Assembly: GCF_019320115.1 (NCBI RefSeq)
Contig: NC_089591.1
Coordinates: 56,110,078 to 56,174,077, forward strand
From: Miscanthus floridulus
Lineage: Eukaryota > Streptophyta > Magnoliopsida > Poales > Poaceae
Length of the DNA: 64,000 nt
Direction of reading: 5' to 3'
The position numbers and the translations under genes are program-made. The notes under the pieces are model-generated. The model was not told the DNA's origin. It did not search any database and saw nothing but the letters and a program-made list of their open reading frames with translations. Below are positions 46,366-58,544 of this stretch, piece after piece (within the stretch, counting starts at the first letter, position 1; every line of letters starts with the position of its first letter).

Positions 46366-48052
46366 CATAGACTCTCCATCGTATTAGCCTTTGGCGCAAT
46401 GACTAAGGAGCAGTAAACAATGCCTTTTTGCATTTAAGGCAAAGAGCAGCCAAGGAGTCACAGCCAATGAGCAGCCAAGGAGCAATAAATGTAGACAAGG
46501 AGCAGCCAATGAGCACCAAATGCGTAGCACGTACGAGAAGCCAAACCCATGGTCTCCATCTAATATGATGGAGATTTTTGGAGAAAAAAAATTTGCTTAG
46601 ATGATGGAGACTTATGGACGGAGGGAATATATAGGAAGTAGAGAGACACAACGAGTTCTATTTTAGAGTGAACAAGACGTATGAATTTGCGATGGAAAGC
46701 CCATATGGTGTGCATCACTTTTTATCTGGTGTGTTGGCCCAACCCAACCAACTCGTGGTCCCTAGATCATTGCGTCGATGGGCTTAATTCTCTCAATTGG
46801 GCTAGCTTTAATTTGCGATGGCCTGACATCAGCTGATTACATCTGTGAGGCCGAGGAAGCGTGAATCACGTCGTTCCTTGTCAACTAAAAGCAAGTATGT
46901 TCTGCTAAAAAAAACTAAAGCTAATGTAAAAGTACGTACAAACGGACTCACTGTGCACATCGGAACTGTTTGAATTGGAATGTAGGAAGCTATCTAGCCC
47001 AAGCACCGTTCTCATACGCCTATTTGTAAGTACTGGGGTTAGTTTATTTTCTGGCCCAAGATAAACTAGCCATGGCAACAACCAAACATGGAAAATTTAG
47101 TGGAGACTGTTTTTACCTTTTATGGGATTGCTGTGGTCCCATTGATTTTTTTTTCTCTGAAATAGAGCCATCATCATGTCTTACCCATCCACGGTACGGA
47201 TCCTCCATGGCTCCATCACAGGTAGGGAGTAGAGTGCAAGCTAAGCAGAAATGACCGTGAGGCACTGGAATCTGAACCTTCAGATCCATATCGTCATATC
47301 GAGCAAACTATGGCTAGCCAGTCCAGGTTACCACTTTGTGGTTTGTGGCCAGTGGCCACCTGTGCCGGGCGTGACCGCGTGAGCGTGACCATGTGGAATA
47401 GAAGCCGCGGCTCCTACATGATTATTTTGTTGTTGTTGAAAAGACCGGCTCCTACGGAGTACATGCAGCCTGTTTGATAGTCCGTAAACGATCGTGAATT
47501 ATTTACCGCTGACTGGTTTAGTGTGAGACAAAAATACTATTCTAACTTATTATCCATAATCGTACACGAGAGGGCAGATGATTGATGGGTCCAGCCGACG
47601 CCGCACGCATATGGATCGGACGGCGCCCGCGGGGTCTCAGTATACTCACGTCCCGTGCTCCTCCAATTATTTCAGCTGTCCGATAGCGATAGGCATGATC
47701 ACGTACTCCACTCCAGATGTAAACCCTGGTGTACTTGGAAGCAGATTAATTCAAGTATAGTACTACCAGCAAGAAGCACGGGTTCATCAGTTGTTCAATC
47801 AGGTTCACCTCAAGCCAAGTATCCGTGCACCATCAGTTCAGCTTCTGATGCTGATGTTGTAGCCGACTCCTCTCAGAAATAGCGTTACAACGCTCCTAAG
47901 TCCACCAATGAGCAGGAGGCAGGAGCCAAGCTTTTGAGTCTTTTTTATTGAGGGGGATGTCTGAATACAATAACCAAGAAAAACAGTACAGAGTATAGCA
48001 TTCACCTCGAAGGGCTCTATACAGAAAGTAAAAGAACGGAATAGAACTCTAT
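46366..48052. other. Intergenic, no gene seen
   Basis: The piece around 47466-47570 ('gctgactggtttagtgtgag') looks like a fragment of a common grass transposon. Elsewhere only short unconvincing frames occur. Confidence 0.5.
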
Positions 48053-48250
48053 ACTCTGTTCGTCCCTAAATGTCTGTCGTTTTCATTTTCTGAGAAACAA
48101 TTTTAACTAAATATATATTAAGAAATATTAATATTTATGATACACAATTAGTATCATTGGATAGATATTTGAATCTAGTTTTTAATAAATTTATTTAGAG
48201 ATAAAAATATTGCACGTATTTTCTATAAATCGAGTCAAAATTATCGACAC
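48053..48250. mobile_element. Stowaway-related MITE fragment
   Basis: Begins 'ctctgttcgtccctaaatg' after a TA and continues with interior phrases typical of this group ('aatttatttagagataaaa', 'ttttctataaatcgagtc'). The right terminus is not clear. Confidence 0.5.
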
Positions 48251-51238
48251 GTAAATCGTTGCACGACCGCCTGGAGGAAATCGTCAGAGCTGCTTTTGGA
48301 TAACAACAGCCCGAGGAAGAAAGGTTTCTACCGCCACCCCGATAACGGTAACAGCACCATATAGCTGTTCTTGGATAAAAATGGGATAAAAATGCATCGA
48401 CAATCCATCGGCCAGGATGAAATCCTGTTCTTGGATAACTGCAGACATATAGCTGTGTAAATGGACGATACGGCCCGACAAGGCACAGACGTTGGACCTA
48501 GTTGGCACGAGTAGGATGCCAGATCGTGCCGTGCCACCCACAGACCACATTGCTCAACTCGAGGCCTAGGCACGACATGATACAAGTTTAGTCGTGTTGT
48601 GACAAAGGGAGGTATGTGGTGTGAAAACAGGGCAGTGGGCCGACCAACGTTTTCATAGTTTGGTTTCCAAGAGATGGGCCATTCATTAGCAATCCTACCC
48701 CCTAAACGGGTCATGCTCGGCGAGCATGACGAGCCTAAGTTCACGCCAAACACGACAATAGCCTACATGACATATTGTGCTTCGGTCGGGCCTTAGGGGC
48801 GGGCCTCGTGTCTCCTATTAGATCCTGCATGTTTAGACATCTATACTACATACTTGCTGCTGCTACTCCTAGAAGACGAAGAACAGAGTTCCCCACATTG
48901 CATGGAAGAGCAGAGCAAGGAGACAAGACACGTACTTCGCAAACCCCGCACGGATCCCATGCCGGTAGTTCCACCCCCACCCAACTCATATCCACACTAC
49001 TACCCACGGCATTGGCAGTGTAGGACGTTAAAGCCGCGGATGGGAACGACACACACCCGCGGATGGGTATAATGGTTCCCATGCCACCCGTCATGATTGT
49101 AGTCTCTATTGACCATTATTTGATCTGAGCGACATACAGAATGTTCCCATGTCACGAAACTGAGCGAAATGTGTGTGTGTGTGTGTTTTCAATCATGACG
49201 GGTGGCAATTGCAATAGCATGGCAACGACACACACCCTTTTCGTGTGCGCTTTACGCCAGTGGTAGATAGGCTAACGCCCATGAGTAGAGGTCGGCCAGA
49301 TGAGCTCTGTCCTGTGCCTTCCGTTCCAAGTCGAGTTACCGCAGGATAGGAAATTCTTCTGGCTCTCTAGATACTGCTACTACAAGTACTGGCATCACCA
49401 AATCCAAAAGGCCAAAGCTCACTCACTCACTTCGTCTCCGCTGATTTGGATCAGTTTCCCCGACTACAGCTGCAGGAGGTACTCGCTGATGGATGATGAT
49501 GCAGTGTCCTGGCCAGTGGCCACTGGGAGTGCCAATCCGTGGTTGCTGAAACTGGCCAGGATACTGCTGGAGAACCGAGCTGAAACATGTACCTACAGAA
49601 TGGTTTTGACGTGAAATCATTTCAAGGAGGAAATGCGACATACACATACTGAAATTGATGAGTAGATCTTTTTTTTAAAAAAAAAACTAGGTACCGTGTC
49701 CGTGCATTGCTACGGGACAGCTAAAATTTTATACTAAAAACACATGGATCGCACGATAAGATAACAATACTGTGAAATTAAATACCGACGTTAAAGTGAC
49801 ATTTAATCCAAAAAGCAAAGTTCGTGAAATTAACACAGTCACGGAGAGCGTGGCGTCGCAGGCTCACAAACTCTACTTTATAGACATTTCTTTGATGCGG
49901 CTAAGATAATATTTTATATCGGTAGGAAGAAATCTCCGATATTCATTTCTTTCGTGCGCCAATAAAACCACGAATAAGTTCCGCCGCATCTCCTACCATC
50001 CTATACACAGGTTCGAGTATATTTATAAACATTAGTGCCTGTCACATGGGTAATACTGCGTGTCTTGAAAAATCTATCACAAAACCTTAAAACAAAAGTA
50101 TGTTATACTCACCGTATAAACCTTTTTCAACAATTACATTGCAACTCCGTTAATTACAATACAACAACACATATGACGAAAAATAAACATTGTATGACCT
50201 CTAAAGTTCTTTTTTGAGAAAACTGACCATAAGTTTTTTAAAGACTAAAATGATGGCGGACACCCTATGCCGCTATAGCCTGTCTCACGCCACCTCGCCG
50301 AGCCCCCGGCGATGTGTGGCGCCACAGCTACCCCGCCCCTCGCCCGATGTCGGCAGCTCCAGGTGGCCCTCATGCACGGCCCCACCTGGGCCGTGCCATG
50401 TCAGAACCCATAAACAAACGCAAACCCACAACACTCATCGTGTATGAGTCCACAAATCATGCTGAACAAAAAGTATCAATTCAACTTTGCAGTTGTTCAT
50501 ATGTACAAGGTATATATTTGTTTAAATAAAGGTATATAGACGACACATATGCCCTCCTCGAAAGTAAATTGGTTCTAGCCACAAGCCACCCAAGGAGACA
50601 TGCATACAACTGGAAATACACCTGATAAAAAGGACACTGATTAGATGACAGCCTGCTATCCAAATTTTCAATGCTCAGTGTCTATATATAGCATCACAGC
50701 CTTCTTGAGATTAACTTGTGCACAAATACTCAAATATTACATAGACATAGTTACATACAGATTGAACTCTCCCAGGGGTCATCTGGTAGACAGGAGTGCA
50801 GGTGAGAAGGAGACAGTACTTGAAATAAAAATTGCTGAGCACCTAGAAGACTAATCTGCCACAAGTCTGAACAAAACTAATACTAAACTTGACCACTATC
50901 TGATAAATTAAGTACAAGGCTGCAAGGCAGGTACAGATGGACTTCAAACATGGTTAACCAAATCACCATATGTTGATGTCCATCTATAGTTAAACACTTG
51001 GGTCTGCATCTTTCACCAGACGTCCACAATGAAGGTAGGTCAGAAGAATTAATAACAATATATAATAAGCAAATGGCGTACAACGAAAATAAAAGAAGGA
51101 TCGCAAATGGCGTACTACAATTTTTTGTTAAGCAACTAAAAGGCGTCCACAATAGGCTTTTAAACATCTAGTATCTTTTGAATCTCAGTGTAATACACTA
51201 AGGGATTCACCTTCTTTTAGAACGAAAATGAGACTTAC
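48251..51238. other. Intergenic, repeats and no clear gene
   Basis: 48.46-48.80 kb has repeated 'gtgccgtgcc'/'ggcacga' words typical of transposon debris. A perfect 17-bp inverted repeat lies at 49082-49098 and 49191-49207. A (GT)n run lies at 49171-49187. From 49690, 'ccgtgcattgctacggg' resembles a common grass element. No ORF is convincing. Confidence 0.45.
49082..49207. repeat. Inverted repeat with 17-bp perfect arms
   Basis: Arms 'tgccacccgtcatgatt' (49082-49098) and 'aatcatgacgggtggca' (49191-49207) enclose a 92-bp loop. Just outside, 'acgacacacaccc' occurs on both sides in direct orientation (near 49046 and 49225). Confidence 0.85.
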
Positions 51239-53732
51239 CGTGACCAGGGATATGAGAAGTGACCAGTAAATAGTAACGATCCAGTACCTGTAAACGCACA
51301 ATTGTATCAGATGAAAATCATAATTATATTGCAAAGCACTAAGGACACAATCCTAGTCATGAAGTCATGATTCCTACACATCGAATAAAAAATAGAATAA
51401 ACCTTTCTGAATCTGCACTTATTGCACCAAGAACGAATGCCCAAATTCATTCAGAAACGCTCCTGTCAAAGAGCCAATCCACAGGCAAGCCGATCAGTCC
51501 TCTCTCAGCAGCCTTGAAAACTGAAAGTGCAGAAAACTCGATGACCTCAACGCTGAACGGTATTGTTCTCAAGAGATGAAAATTGCAGTAGCAGAATGAC
51601 ATTTCGAGAGAAAATGCATTACTGACCGAACACGGAGGGACTGTTGCGGCTTAGGGACCGAAGACTGTAGGAGTGGAAGGTGCGGGGCCTGGGCTTGAAG
51701 CCTCGATGATGAACTGGCGGCGCCGTGCTCGGCGCCTGGCTGAAGACTTGCGGCAAGAGATGGATCGTGAACAGTAACGCCCAGGAACCAAGGTGAGATA
51801 AACTCAACCCTAGGCTAACCTTTATTGATCCATAGAGTTTGATACATATAGGACTCAACCTAACCAACTATCCCTATCTTTTAGGACTCTTTAATCTCAA
51901 CTAACCAAACCCTAATGACTATGAATCCCAACTAACCCAACCCTGTGCGCCTCCTGGTGACCCCCCCAGCTCGGCACACGGTTGAGTCTAGCCACTACGG
52001 CGTCTATAGACTTTGGCGCACATAACAGGAACTCTGTCAACTTATTTCACTATGATGGACATCTCCTCTTCTGAATCCTTGCTGACCATTCCTTTAGAAC
52101 CATTGCCAGACTCAATCAATAGCAAGAAAGTAGGGGTCCTGATCTTATCATAAAAAAAAATTCAATGATGAGAACTTCGTAATTATGAACCTAGAAAGGG
52201 AATATGCGGTGCAGGAAAGATTACATACTGAAACAGATATCTTCTCTAAAAGCTGCACACAGCATCACTGAACCAAGCTGTGGATGCACATCATCTTTAC
52301 TGCAGCAGAAAATACATAGTTACTACACACGATGCTCACCACAAGCAAAGCAGGGCAGCCATATACTGTCTTTTTGCTGCAACCTGGTTCCTTCCCATTG
52401 TTTGCAAAATGCCATAGTTGATCGACAATGAATTTGCACTAATTCATGCCGGCAAAGTTGTCAATGTTATTGACTATCCATAGATTTTTTGGGATGAAAA
52501 TGGAGCAGCAAGCCATTAATGGTGCAAATACAATCATCATGAAAGACTGCCAGTGCCTCATTTCGTAATGAAATATAGCCAATGCCTCAGGTTCTTTTTA
52601 GCTTTGACTAAAATCCTTAATGGTAAACTCTAATGTGTTTTTTTGCTTCCCGTGGTGTTTAATCAAGATCTTCTTTGACCTACAATGCAATTTTCTTATA
52701 CCTTCCACTCTCTTAGCACCAACCATGTGTTTATATCACAATTATCTAAACTCTTCTCTTTATGAAATATGCTAAGGATACAAGCTGCACCTAAATTAGC
52801 TCACAATAGTATGAATGACAAAACAGTTCTTTTCAGGTCCAACACTTTGGCAACCAAAAAGAAAAACTAAGTATCCTTTTTCAGGAGGCAATATATTTTT
52901 CTTCTTTCTTTGGTTTGGCAGCAAATTGTTAACTGTGATTACACATAGGCTCCAGGATAAATTAACTGTGGAGTGGCAACCTTGTGCATCTTTTATGTGT
53001 GGTAGGCGACTATTTCTATCAGGAATCTATTAACACGGTCCACCTTATCAAAGCATGATTTGGAGTCCATACATTACATTTACAGGCTTACAGCTTGTAA
53101 CAACTCAGGCTGGTCAACCATAGCAAATTCCTTAAATTGACTTCTCTTGTTCTCCCATACACTGTATGTAATTAACTAACTAACTAAAATCTGTCCCAGA
53201 TATGGAGCAATCGTGCTAACCTGATACAGTTTCATGGTGTTTCAGAAAGAGGATTGCTAGTGCATTGCAATTTCAATTTTCCTATGTGTTATCATCAAAA
53301 CAATAACAAAATTGAGTTTTGACACATTGTTTAATTAAAAAAATGCTCGACTGACTGCTAGGGTTATCTGCGGGAGGGGGATTTTGATGCGGCCGCCGAA
53401 GCCTCGCTCCGAGTGCACGATCGAGGATGGGCTGCGGCTTCACAGCCAGCGTAGGAGGAACCGGGGAAGGAGACAGAGGGTGAGGGGTTGGCAAACGGGC
53501 ACAAGACTCACCTGGATCACAGGTGCGACTTGCGAGGGCGGCCGCGTCTCGTGACGACGAGGGCGACGTTGACGGCTTCGTCTCGTCGCTGGTGCGAAGG
53601 CGCGGGTGCGATCGAGCCCGGCGGTTCCAGCGCGCGAGGAGCGAGGGCGGGGGCGGGGGCGACCGATTGGACTGGATTGGAGGGGAGATAGCTGGCTTTT
53701 CTTTTTCTAACCGACGATGCCGGGTGCCACAA
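51239..53732 (-). other. Possible minus-strand gene, structure unresolved
   Basis: A GC-rich first-exon-like stretch (53732 to about 53513) ends at the strong donor 'gatccag|gtgagt'. Downstream, exon-like pieces have acceptor and donor signals: 51552-51459, reading 'VIEFSALSVFKAAERGLIG' in one frame, and 51287-51239, ending at 'cacg|gtaagt'. Joining them in one frame fails by one base, and no complete coding sequence emerges. It could be a decayed gene, a non-coding transcript or coincidence. The interval 51.8-53.3 kb holds nothing else I recognise. Confidence 0.25.
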
Positions 53733-54394
53733 TCGCCGCGGTACCGCGCGAAGGAGGCGCGAGCTGGGGCTTTCCTCGTTTGCGCGATGCGGGAGATAGC
53801 GCGGGATCGCAGGCTGCAGGTAGAGCGACGACCCCAGTCAAACGGTTGTCTTTGTTTTTTTAGTCGGAGACAGGAGATAGATGAGTAGATCGTGGAGGCA
53901 GCTCAGGCAGGCTTGAACAATATTATGCGAGCGATCGTGTAAACAAGGCATCCAAACGTGCCGTTAGTATGTCCGATTGTCCTTAGTTTGAAAACTCAGG
54001 GCTACCATTACCACCTACCTTCAGAGAGGGTCTCACATGAACCGACATCGTGCCGATGAGAATCCATTTGCGATGATTTCGACAGCACATCTCGCACTCG
54101 CTACCAAAAGCAAGCAGGCTCAGTACAGTCACAGTATACACGCTCTAAGACCCAGGGATCACAAAAATGATTCGAGTATTCATCCATCTTTTGTCTTACT
54201 TACAAAGTTTAGGTGCACCGCCGACAAATTCTCTAATCAAATGTTCAAATGTAATTCAGTTCAGTCTGCAGAAACCATTCTGAATATTTCTTTGGGATGT
54301 TAAGTGCGCAGTTGCAAGCTGCAAATTTGCAATGCTAGAACGGAAAATCACAAGTACACACACAGCAACCAAGAGGACCGGAGTCCACTGGCGG
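53733..54394. other. Intergenic and 3' flank of the BTB gene
   Basis: No ORF of interest. 54.2-54.39 kb is likely the 3' untranslated region of the minus-strand BTB gene. Confidence 0.5.
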
Positions 54395-55735
54395 TCAGAT
54401 GATCGGCGGCGGCGGCGTCTCCCAGACGTCGAACACGTTCTCCTCGTTGTGCAGGGCGAAGAGCCGGTCGCCGCCGATGGAGAAGTCGCAGATGGCGCCG
54501 CCGTGGCTCCGCCGGAGCGTCGACGTCAGCACGTACTCGTGCCCGCTGAACACGGAGATGCTGTCGTTCATCGACGAGAAGAGCTGCCCGCCGTGCGTGG
54601 CGAGCTTCGGGTAGCAGCTCTCCTCGCCGGGCACCTTCCGGTTCATCAGCTTGCTCCGGGAGCTCCACCTCACGCCGCCGGCGCCGCTCCTGAGGTCGAG
54701 GAAGCCGAGGTCGTCGTACTGGTTGATCACGCAGACGGAGCGCTCGTCCTCCATGGCGATGGCGTGGAGCACGCGCTTGTCGTGGAGCGACGCGGCCACG
54801 CCGGCGTCGGACCAGGACCAGACCACGTTCTTGGCCCGGAAGTCGAGCAGGCCGATGAAACAGTTGTCCGCCTTGGGGAACAGCGTGGCCACCATGAGCG
54901 CGTTGGTGGCGTCCAGCCACTGTAGCTTATCGGCGTCGCCCAGGGCGCAGCCGGGGTGCTCGTAGAAGAAGTCGGCCTGCTCGCCGGTGACGCGGTCCCA
55001 GACGCCGATGCCGTACTCGTTGAGCCGGCCCTTGCAGCTGGCGAAGATTCTCGAGTCCTGGTCGAAGGCCAGCGCGCCGGCGGTGAAGGACTTGACCTGG
55101 CGGTCGTGCGCGACGCGGAAGCGGTGGCGGAGGTCGCCGGAGACCGCGGAGAAGGCGGCCATGCCGCCGTCGCGCTTGCCGAGGCGCTCGCGGGCCGCGA
55201 TCAGGAGCGTGGCGGCGTCGAGGTAGGCCGCGTCGTTGACCTGCGAGTGGTCGAGCGACACCGGGCGGCGCTCGTCGAGCATCCAGTTGTACACGCGCAC
55301 GGCGCCGCCGTGCGCGACGCAGCACCCGCCGTCGGGCGCGGCTCGGATGGCCGTGCCGTCCCCGGGCGCGCGCCCGGGCACGGACGCGGCGAGGCGGAGG
55401 CGGTCGCCGTCGAACGCGCCCCACCGCGCGGCGCGCACGTGGTCGAGCAGGCCGTAGTAGAGCGCCTCGCGGTAGAGCAGCTTCTCCGGGAGGTGCGGGG
55501 GCACGTGGAGGCTGCCCGTGCGGAGCAGGTCCAGAAGCACCGCGAAGCAGGCCGGGTTGCGGTCGATGAAGTACTCGGCCACTCCGCCGCCCGAGGGGGA
55601 GGGGGAGGAGACGTTCCAGGAGGAGTCGAGTAGCGCGCCGAGCATGGAGTCCCGGCCGGCGTTGGCGAGCGTGGTGGTGGTCGTCTCGAACACCTGCCCG
55701 CCCACGTTGAACCGCACGCGCCCGCCGGCCGCCAT
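54395..55735 (-). CDS. BTB/POZ (T1-type) domain protein with propeller-like C-terminal part
   Basis: A single-exon, GC-rich gene of 446 codons. Residues 7 to about 105 form a potassium-channel-tetramerisation-type BTB/POZ domain: 'VRFNVGGQVFETTTTTL' at the start, then 'EYFIDRNPACFAVLLDLLRT' and 'LLYREALYYGLLDHV'. The rest consists of repeated hydrophobic strands with Trp/Asp pairs ('GIGVWDRVTGEQADFFYEHP', 'VVWSWSDAG', 'FALHNEENVFDVWE'), consistent with a beta-propeller-like fold. Length and layout match plant proteins of the At2g24240 type. BTB proteins of this kind commonly act as CUL3 ubiquitin-ligase adaptors. The substrate is unknown. The start is the first ATG, immediately before the BTB domain. 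Long frames on the opposite strand are shadows of its high GC3. Confidence 0.93.
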   Translation of the reverse strand: MAAGGRVRFNVGGQVFETTTTTLANAGRDSMLGALLDSSWNVSSPSPSGGGVAEYFIDRNPACFAVLLDLLRTGSLHVPPHLPEKLLYREALYYGLLDHVRAARWGAFDGDRLRLAASVPGRAPGDGTAIRAAPDGGCCVAHGGAVRVYNWMLDERRPVSLDHSQVNDAAYLDAATLLIAARERLGKRDGGMAAFSAVSGDLRHRFRVAHDRQVKSFTAGALAFDQDSRIFASCKGRLNEYGIGVWDRVTGEQADFFYEHPGCALGDADKLQWLDATNALMVATLFPKADNCFIGLLDFRAKNVVWSWSDAGVAASLHDKRVLHAIAMEDERSVCVINQYDDLGFLDLRSGAGGVRWSSRSKLMNRKVPGEESCYPKLATHGGQLFSSMNDSISVFSGHEYVLTSTLRRSHGGAICDFSIGGDRLFALHNEENVFDVWETPPPPII

Positions 55736-55966
55736 CGTCGTCGGTCGCCAAAGAACCGATCTTTAGTACTCCATCTCTGCTTTGAGCAGCATCTTCCAGC
55801 TCCCAATCCCGTGTAGATTCGGCGGCAATTACCGGAGGAATCCGCGGCGAATCCGGTGGGGATCGAATTGTCGAGCTGCCGCCTCCGCCGCGCTGTATCG
55901 GGCGGTTGGGGAGACGGCGGATTGCGCCAATTACTAGTACCCGCGCTTGTACGAGGTCGGGGGTGT

Positions 55967-55974
55967 GTATATAC
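55967..55974 (-). promoter_or_regulatory. Candidate TATA box of the BTB gene
   Basis: 'gtatatac' is self-complementary and lies about 230 bp upstream of the BTB start codon. It would give a 5' leader of about 200 nt. It is the only TATA-like site in the GC-rich upstream region. Confidence 0.35.
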
Positions 55975-57234
55975 GAGCGGGTATCAACGGGTTGGTTGGA
56001 TTGGATGGCTGCCTCGGCTGGAATTATGGCGGAGGGGGGACGATGGAGAGAGGAGACGGAGGACGGGAGAGATAGCGAGCGTGGAGCGAGGCAGGTAGCA
56101 GGCGAGGTGGTGGTGGGGGACTACGTTGGTGGGGCGGTGTCGCTTTGACGTGAAGACGGCGCTTGATTGGAAGGACAAGGCAACGTCAGAAAGTCCCCAG
56201 TCGCCAGCGCGGCGGCGGGGTCGGGGTCGGATTTCTAGCTGTTTCCCCCGACCCCCGTTCTGGGGGAGTGGGGCCAGCAAAACGCGAGTGACAGAAATTT
56301 CAGTGCCTCAGTTTTGGTTACGATTGCAGTACGCTGTGTTCAGTCAACGATCTGAACAAGGAAGATGGAGCTCGTCATTCGTCAAGTAGTCATTGCGAAT
56401 AGAGTCGCCCACCTTTTTTTTTTTATTAGATAAATGGTAGGCCGGCTTCTTCCTTCAAGAAAGAATCAGGCCACTTATATCACAATCACACCACCGGCGG
56501 CCTGTTAGCTGCAACCGTGCAACCGCCCGAAGGTGGGCACTGACTGGTAGGCGCGCAAACTCACACATAGGACTGACTTCACTACACGTCGTCGCACACT
56601 CGCGCAGCATCGTGCGTGCCGCCGGGTGACGTGCGGGTCCCGACCCCGCACGTTGGGCGCTCCGAAACCCCGCCCGCGCGGTCGGTCGGCCTCCAACCTG
56701 AATGAAGTCAAGCCTGCCTCTCCAATCATCGGCGCCGGCGAATCTTCCGGCTTCGTTTCGCGCGCTTCTTTAATCGCGCCGCTGACCTGACCGTGTGTCC
56801 TTGCCCCGAGTCCATGTCCCTGACTCCTTTTCCTCACTCCTGTCTTCCTGCTCATTCGCGGTCGCGGGGTAGCCTTGTGCTTGTCGGTCGAGGTGGTTGG
56901 GTGGAAATGGAAACGGCGCGGCGGCCGTACCGGTGCGCGGTGCGTTTGGTTTGTTGTGCTCTGCACGGTTGTTGGGCTGGGGCCTTGTGGCGTCGGCCGG
57001 CGCCCCGGCGGACCGATCCCAGTCCTAGGATCCCGGTATCACGGTAATGGCGGACCGCGAAACGCTTCTGTGGTTCAGGATGATGCTTGGATGGATTCGA
57101 TTCGTGTGCAATGCTCACAGCACGGAGCTCGACACATATACGTCATGCAGATTGACAGTCACGGTACGGTAGAACACCAAACCAGTACGGTTCGCGCGCT
57201 GCGCGCCCAAGGTGCGGTTCATCAAGGAATCTCA
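55975..57234. other. GC-rich upstream region of the BTB gene, nothing recognised
   Basis: Contains overlapping frames on both strands of 80-160 codons without domains, typical of GC-rich grass promoter regions. Confidence 0.5.

Positions 57235-57263
<29 letters not shown>
57235..57263. repeat. Poly(C) tract, 29 bp
   Basis: An uninterrupted run of C. The 'PPPPPP' and 'GGGGGG' peptides over it are artefacts. Confidence 0.9.
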
Positions 57264-57265
<2 letters not shown>

Positions 57266-57369
57266 GGCCCCATATCGCAAGCTCAACAAATGCTTATGGG
57301 GCATATAGAACGAAGAAATCCCTATATATAACCCCAAGGTGGAAAATCAGATAATAGTTTAAATATTGA

Positions 57370-57436
57370 ACTACTCCTTTTGTAAAAAAAAACTAAAAAT
57401 CTTATTTTTCAATGAGACAAGCTTTTCAAAGTTGGC

Positions 57437-57517
<81 letters not shown>

Positions 57518-57725
57518 TTATTTATTTATTTATGATGCATAATAAGTATTATTAATTTAATACTACGATATATTTTCACAATATGTTGTTAGGAGATACA
57601 TTTCTTCACTATTTTCTATAAATATAGTCAGACTTAAAAAAAGTGAGATATACATAATTTTTTTTATAAGTCTAGTCAAACTTTAAAAAGAAATGACTCC
57701 TCAAAAACTGAGATACAGGACAGAA
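57370..57725. mobile_element. MITE-like segment containing (TA)n and (TTTA)n
   Basis: A (TA)n run at 57440-57513 passes into (TTTA)n up to 57533. Flanking phrases ('actactccttttgt', 'ttctataaatatagtcaga', 'aagtctagtcaaacttt') recur in Stowaway-group MITEs. Ends are not resolved. Confidence 0.35.
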
Positions 57726-58040
57726 GAATAAGATTCGGTAAAAATTGCAACCCTTAACTAAGTTGAGCTATGGATTACTAAAATCCAGAAACAGCTTCTA
57801 GTTGGGATCTGAGAGTAGCATAATAACCAGTAATAATAGGTTAGATGCTTGAATACCGACGGGGGAGGGGGCAATCAGGCAATATTTTTCTTGGCAGCAG
57901 GTACGTCGAGTTAGAAGAGAAATCAGGGAAAAGAAAATGGGGCAAATCACTTTTTTTTCTTAAAGGACAAGGGAAATCACGTTCACACTCATAGTACCTT
58001 TCTTTTGCTACATTCTCTTCGTAACAGGAACATATTTGCC
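57726..58040. other. Intergenic, nothing recognised
   Basis: No ORF or repeat of note between the MITE-like segment and the SINE. Confidence 0.5.
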
Positions 58041-58041
58041 A

Positions 58042-58239
58042 AAGGATAACTTAAAAAAAGACGTACCTAGTGCAGAAAACTTCCGCTCTATGCGGAATCT
58101 GAAAAAGGATGTTAGTGGCAAGCCTTACCCTCGCCTATGCAATACGAAGAGACCGCGACTCGAATCCGAGACCTTCCGGTCACGGGCGGTAAGACTCTAC
58201 CGCCTATACCCAGGCCCGCCCTTCCCAACAAGGATAACT
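58042..58239 (-). mobile_element. Au-type SINE with target-site duplication
   Basis: On the minus strand the element starts near 58229 with a tRNA-like head ('gcggtagagtcttaccgccc', then B box 'ggattcgagtcgcgg'). It continues through the conserved Au body ('gcgagggtaaggcttgcca', 'ttctgcactaggtacg') and ends in a T-rich tail near 58053. The 10-bp direct repeat AAGGATAACT is present at 58042-58051 and 58230-58239. It is present once more at 58260-58269, so the right flank was itself duplicated. Au SINEs are known in grasses and other plants. Confidence 0.85.
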
Positions 58240-58544
58240 CAAACTAGTATAAAAAAAACAAGGATAACTCAAACTGCATTACGATTTAACACAAAGGCTT
58301 GAACCAAAGCAAGCATGAAATCCATTTTTGCCAGAGGCACAGCCGCTGGCAAGGAGAAACAAAATAACGTAAAACCAACATTACAGCTCCAATTGAGAGT
58401 GATGGCCAATTACCAGAGCGCTAAGCTGGTAACCGGTACAGGGAATATAAAAGCAAACATGGCATGCCTCATGCCAACATTGAGACTCAAGACTGCAAAG
58501 GGCGGGACGCCCCTGAGATGATGAGCTGCATAGCTTCTGAGCAA

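Noticed and set aside
54332..55766. Long open frames on the + strand and alternative minus frames (up to 274 codons) across the BTB gene
   Set aside because: They are shadows of a GC-rich coding sequence. Only the 446-codon minus frame shows a recognisable domain and sensible composition.
55784..57354. Frames of 80-160 codons upstream of the BTB gene
   Set aside because: Low-complexity Arg/Gly/Pro translations of GC-rich DNA, overlapping on both strands, with no domain.
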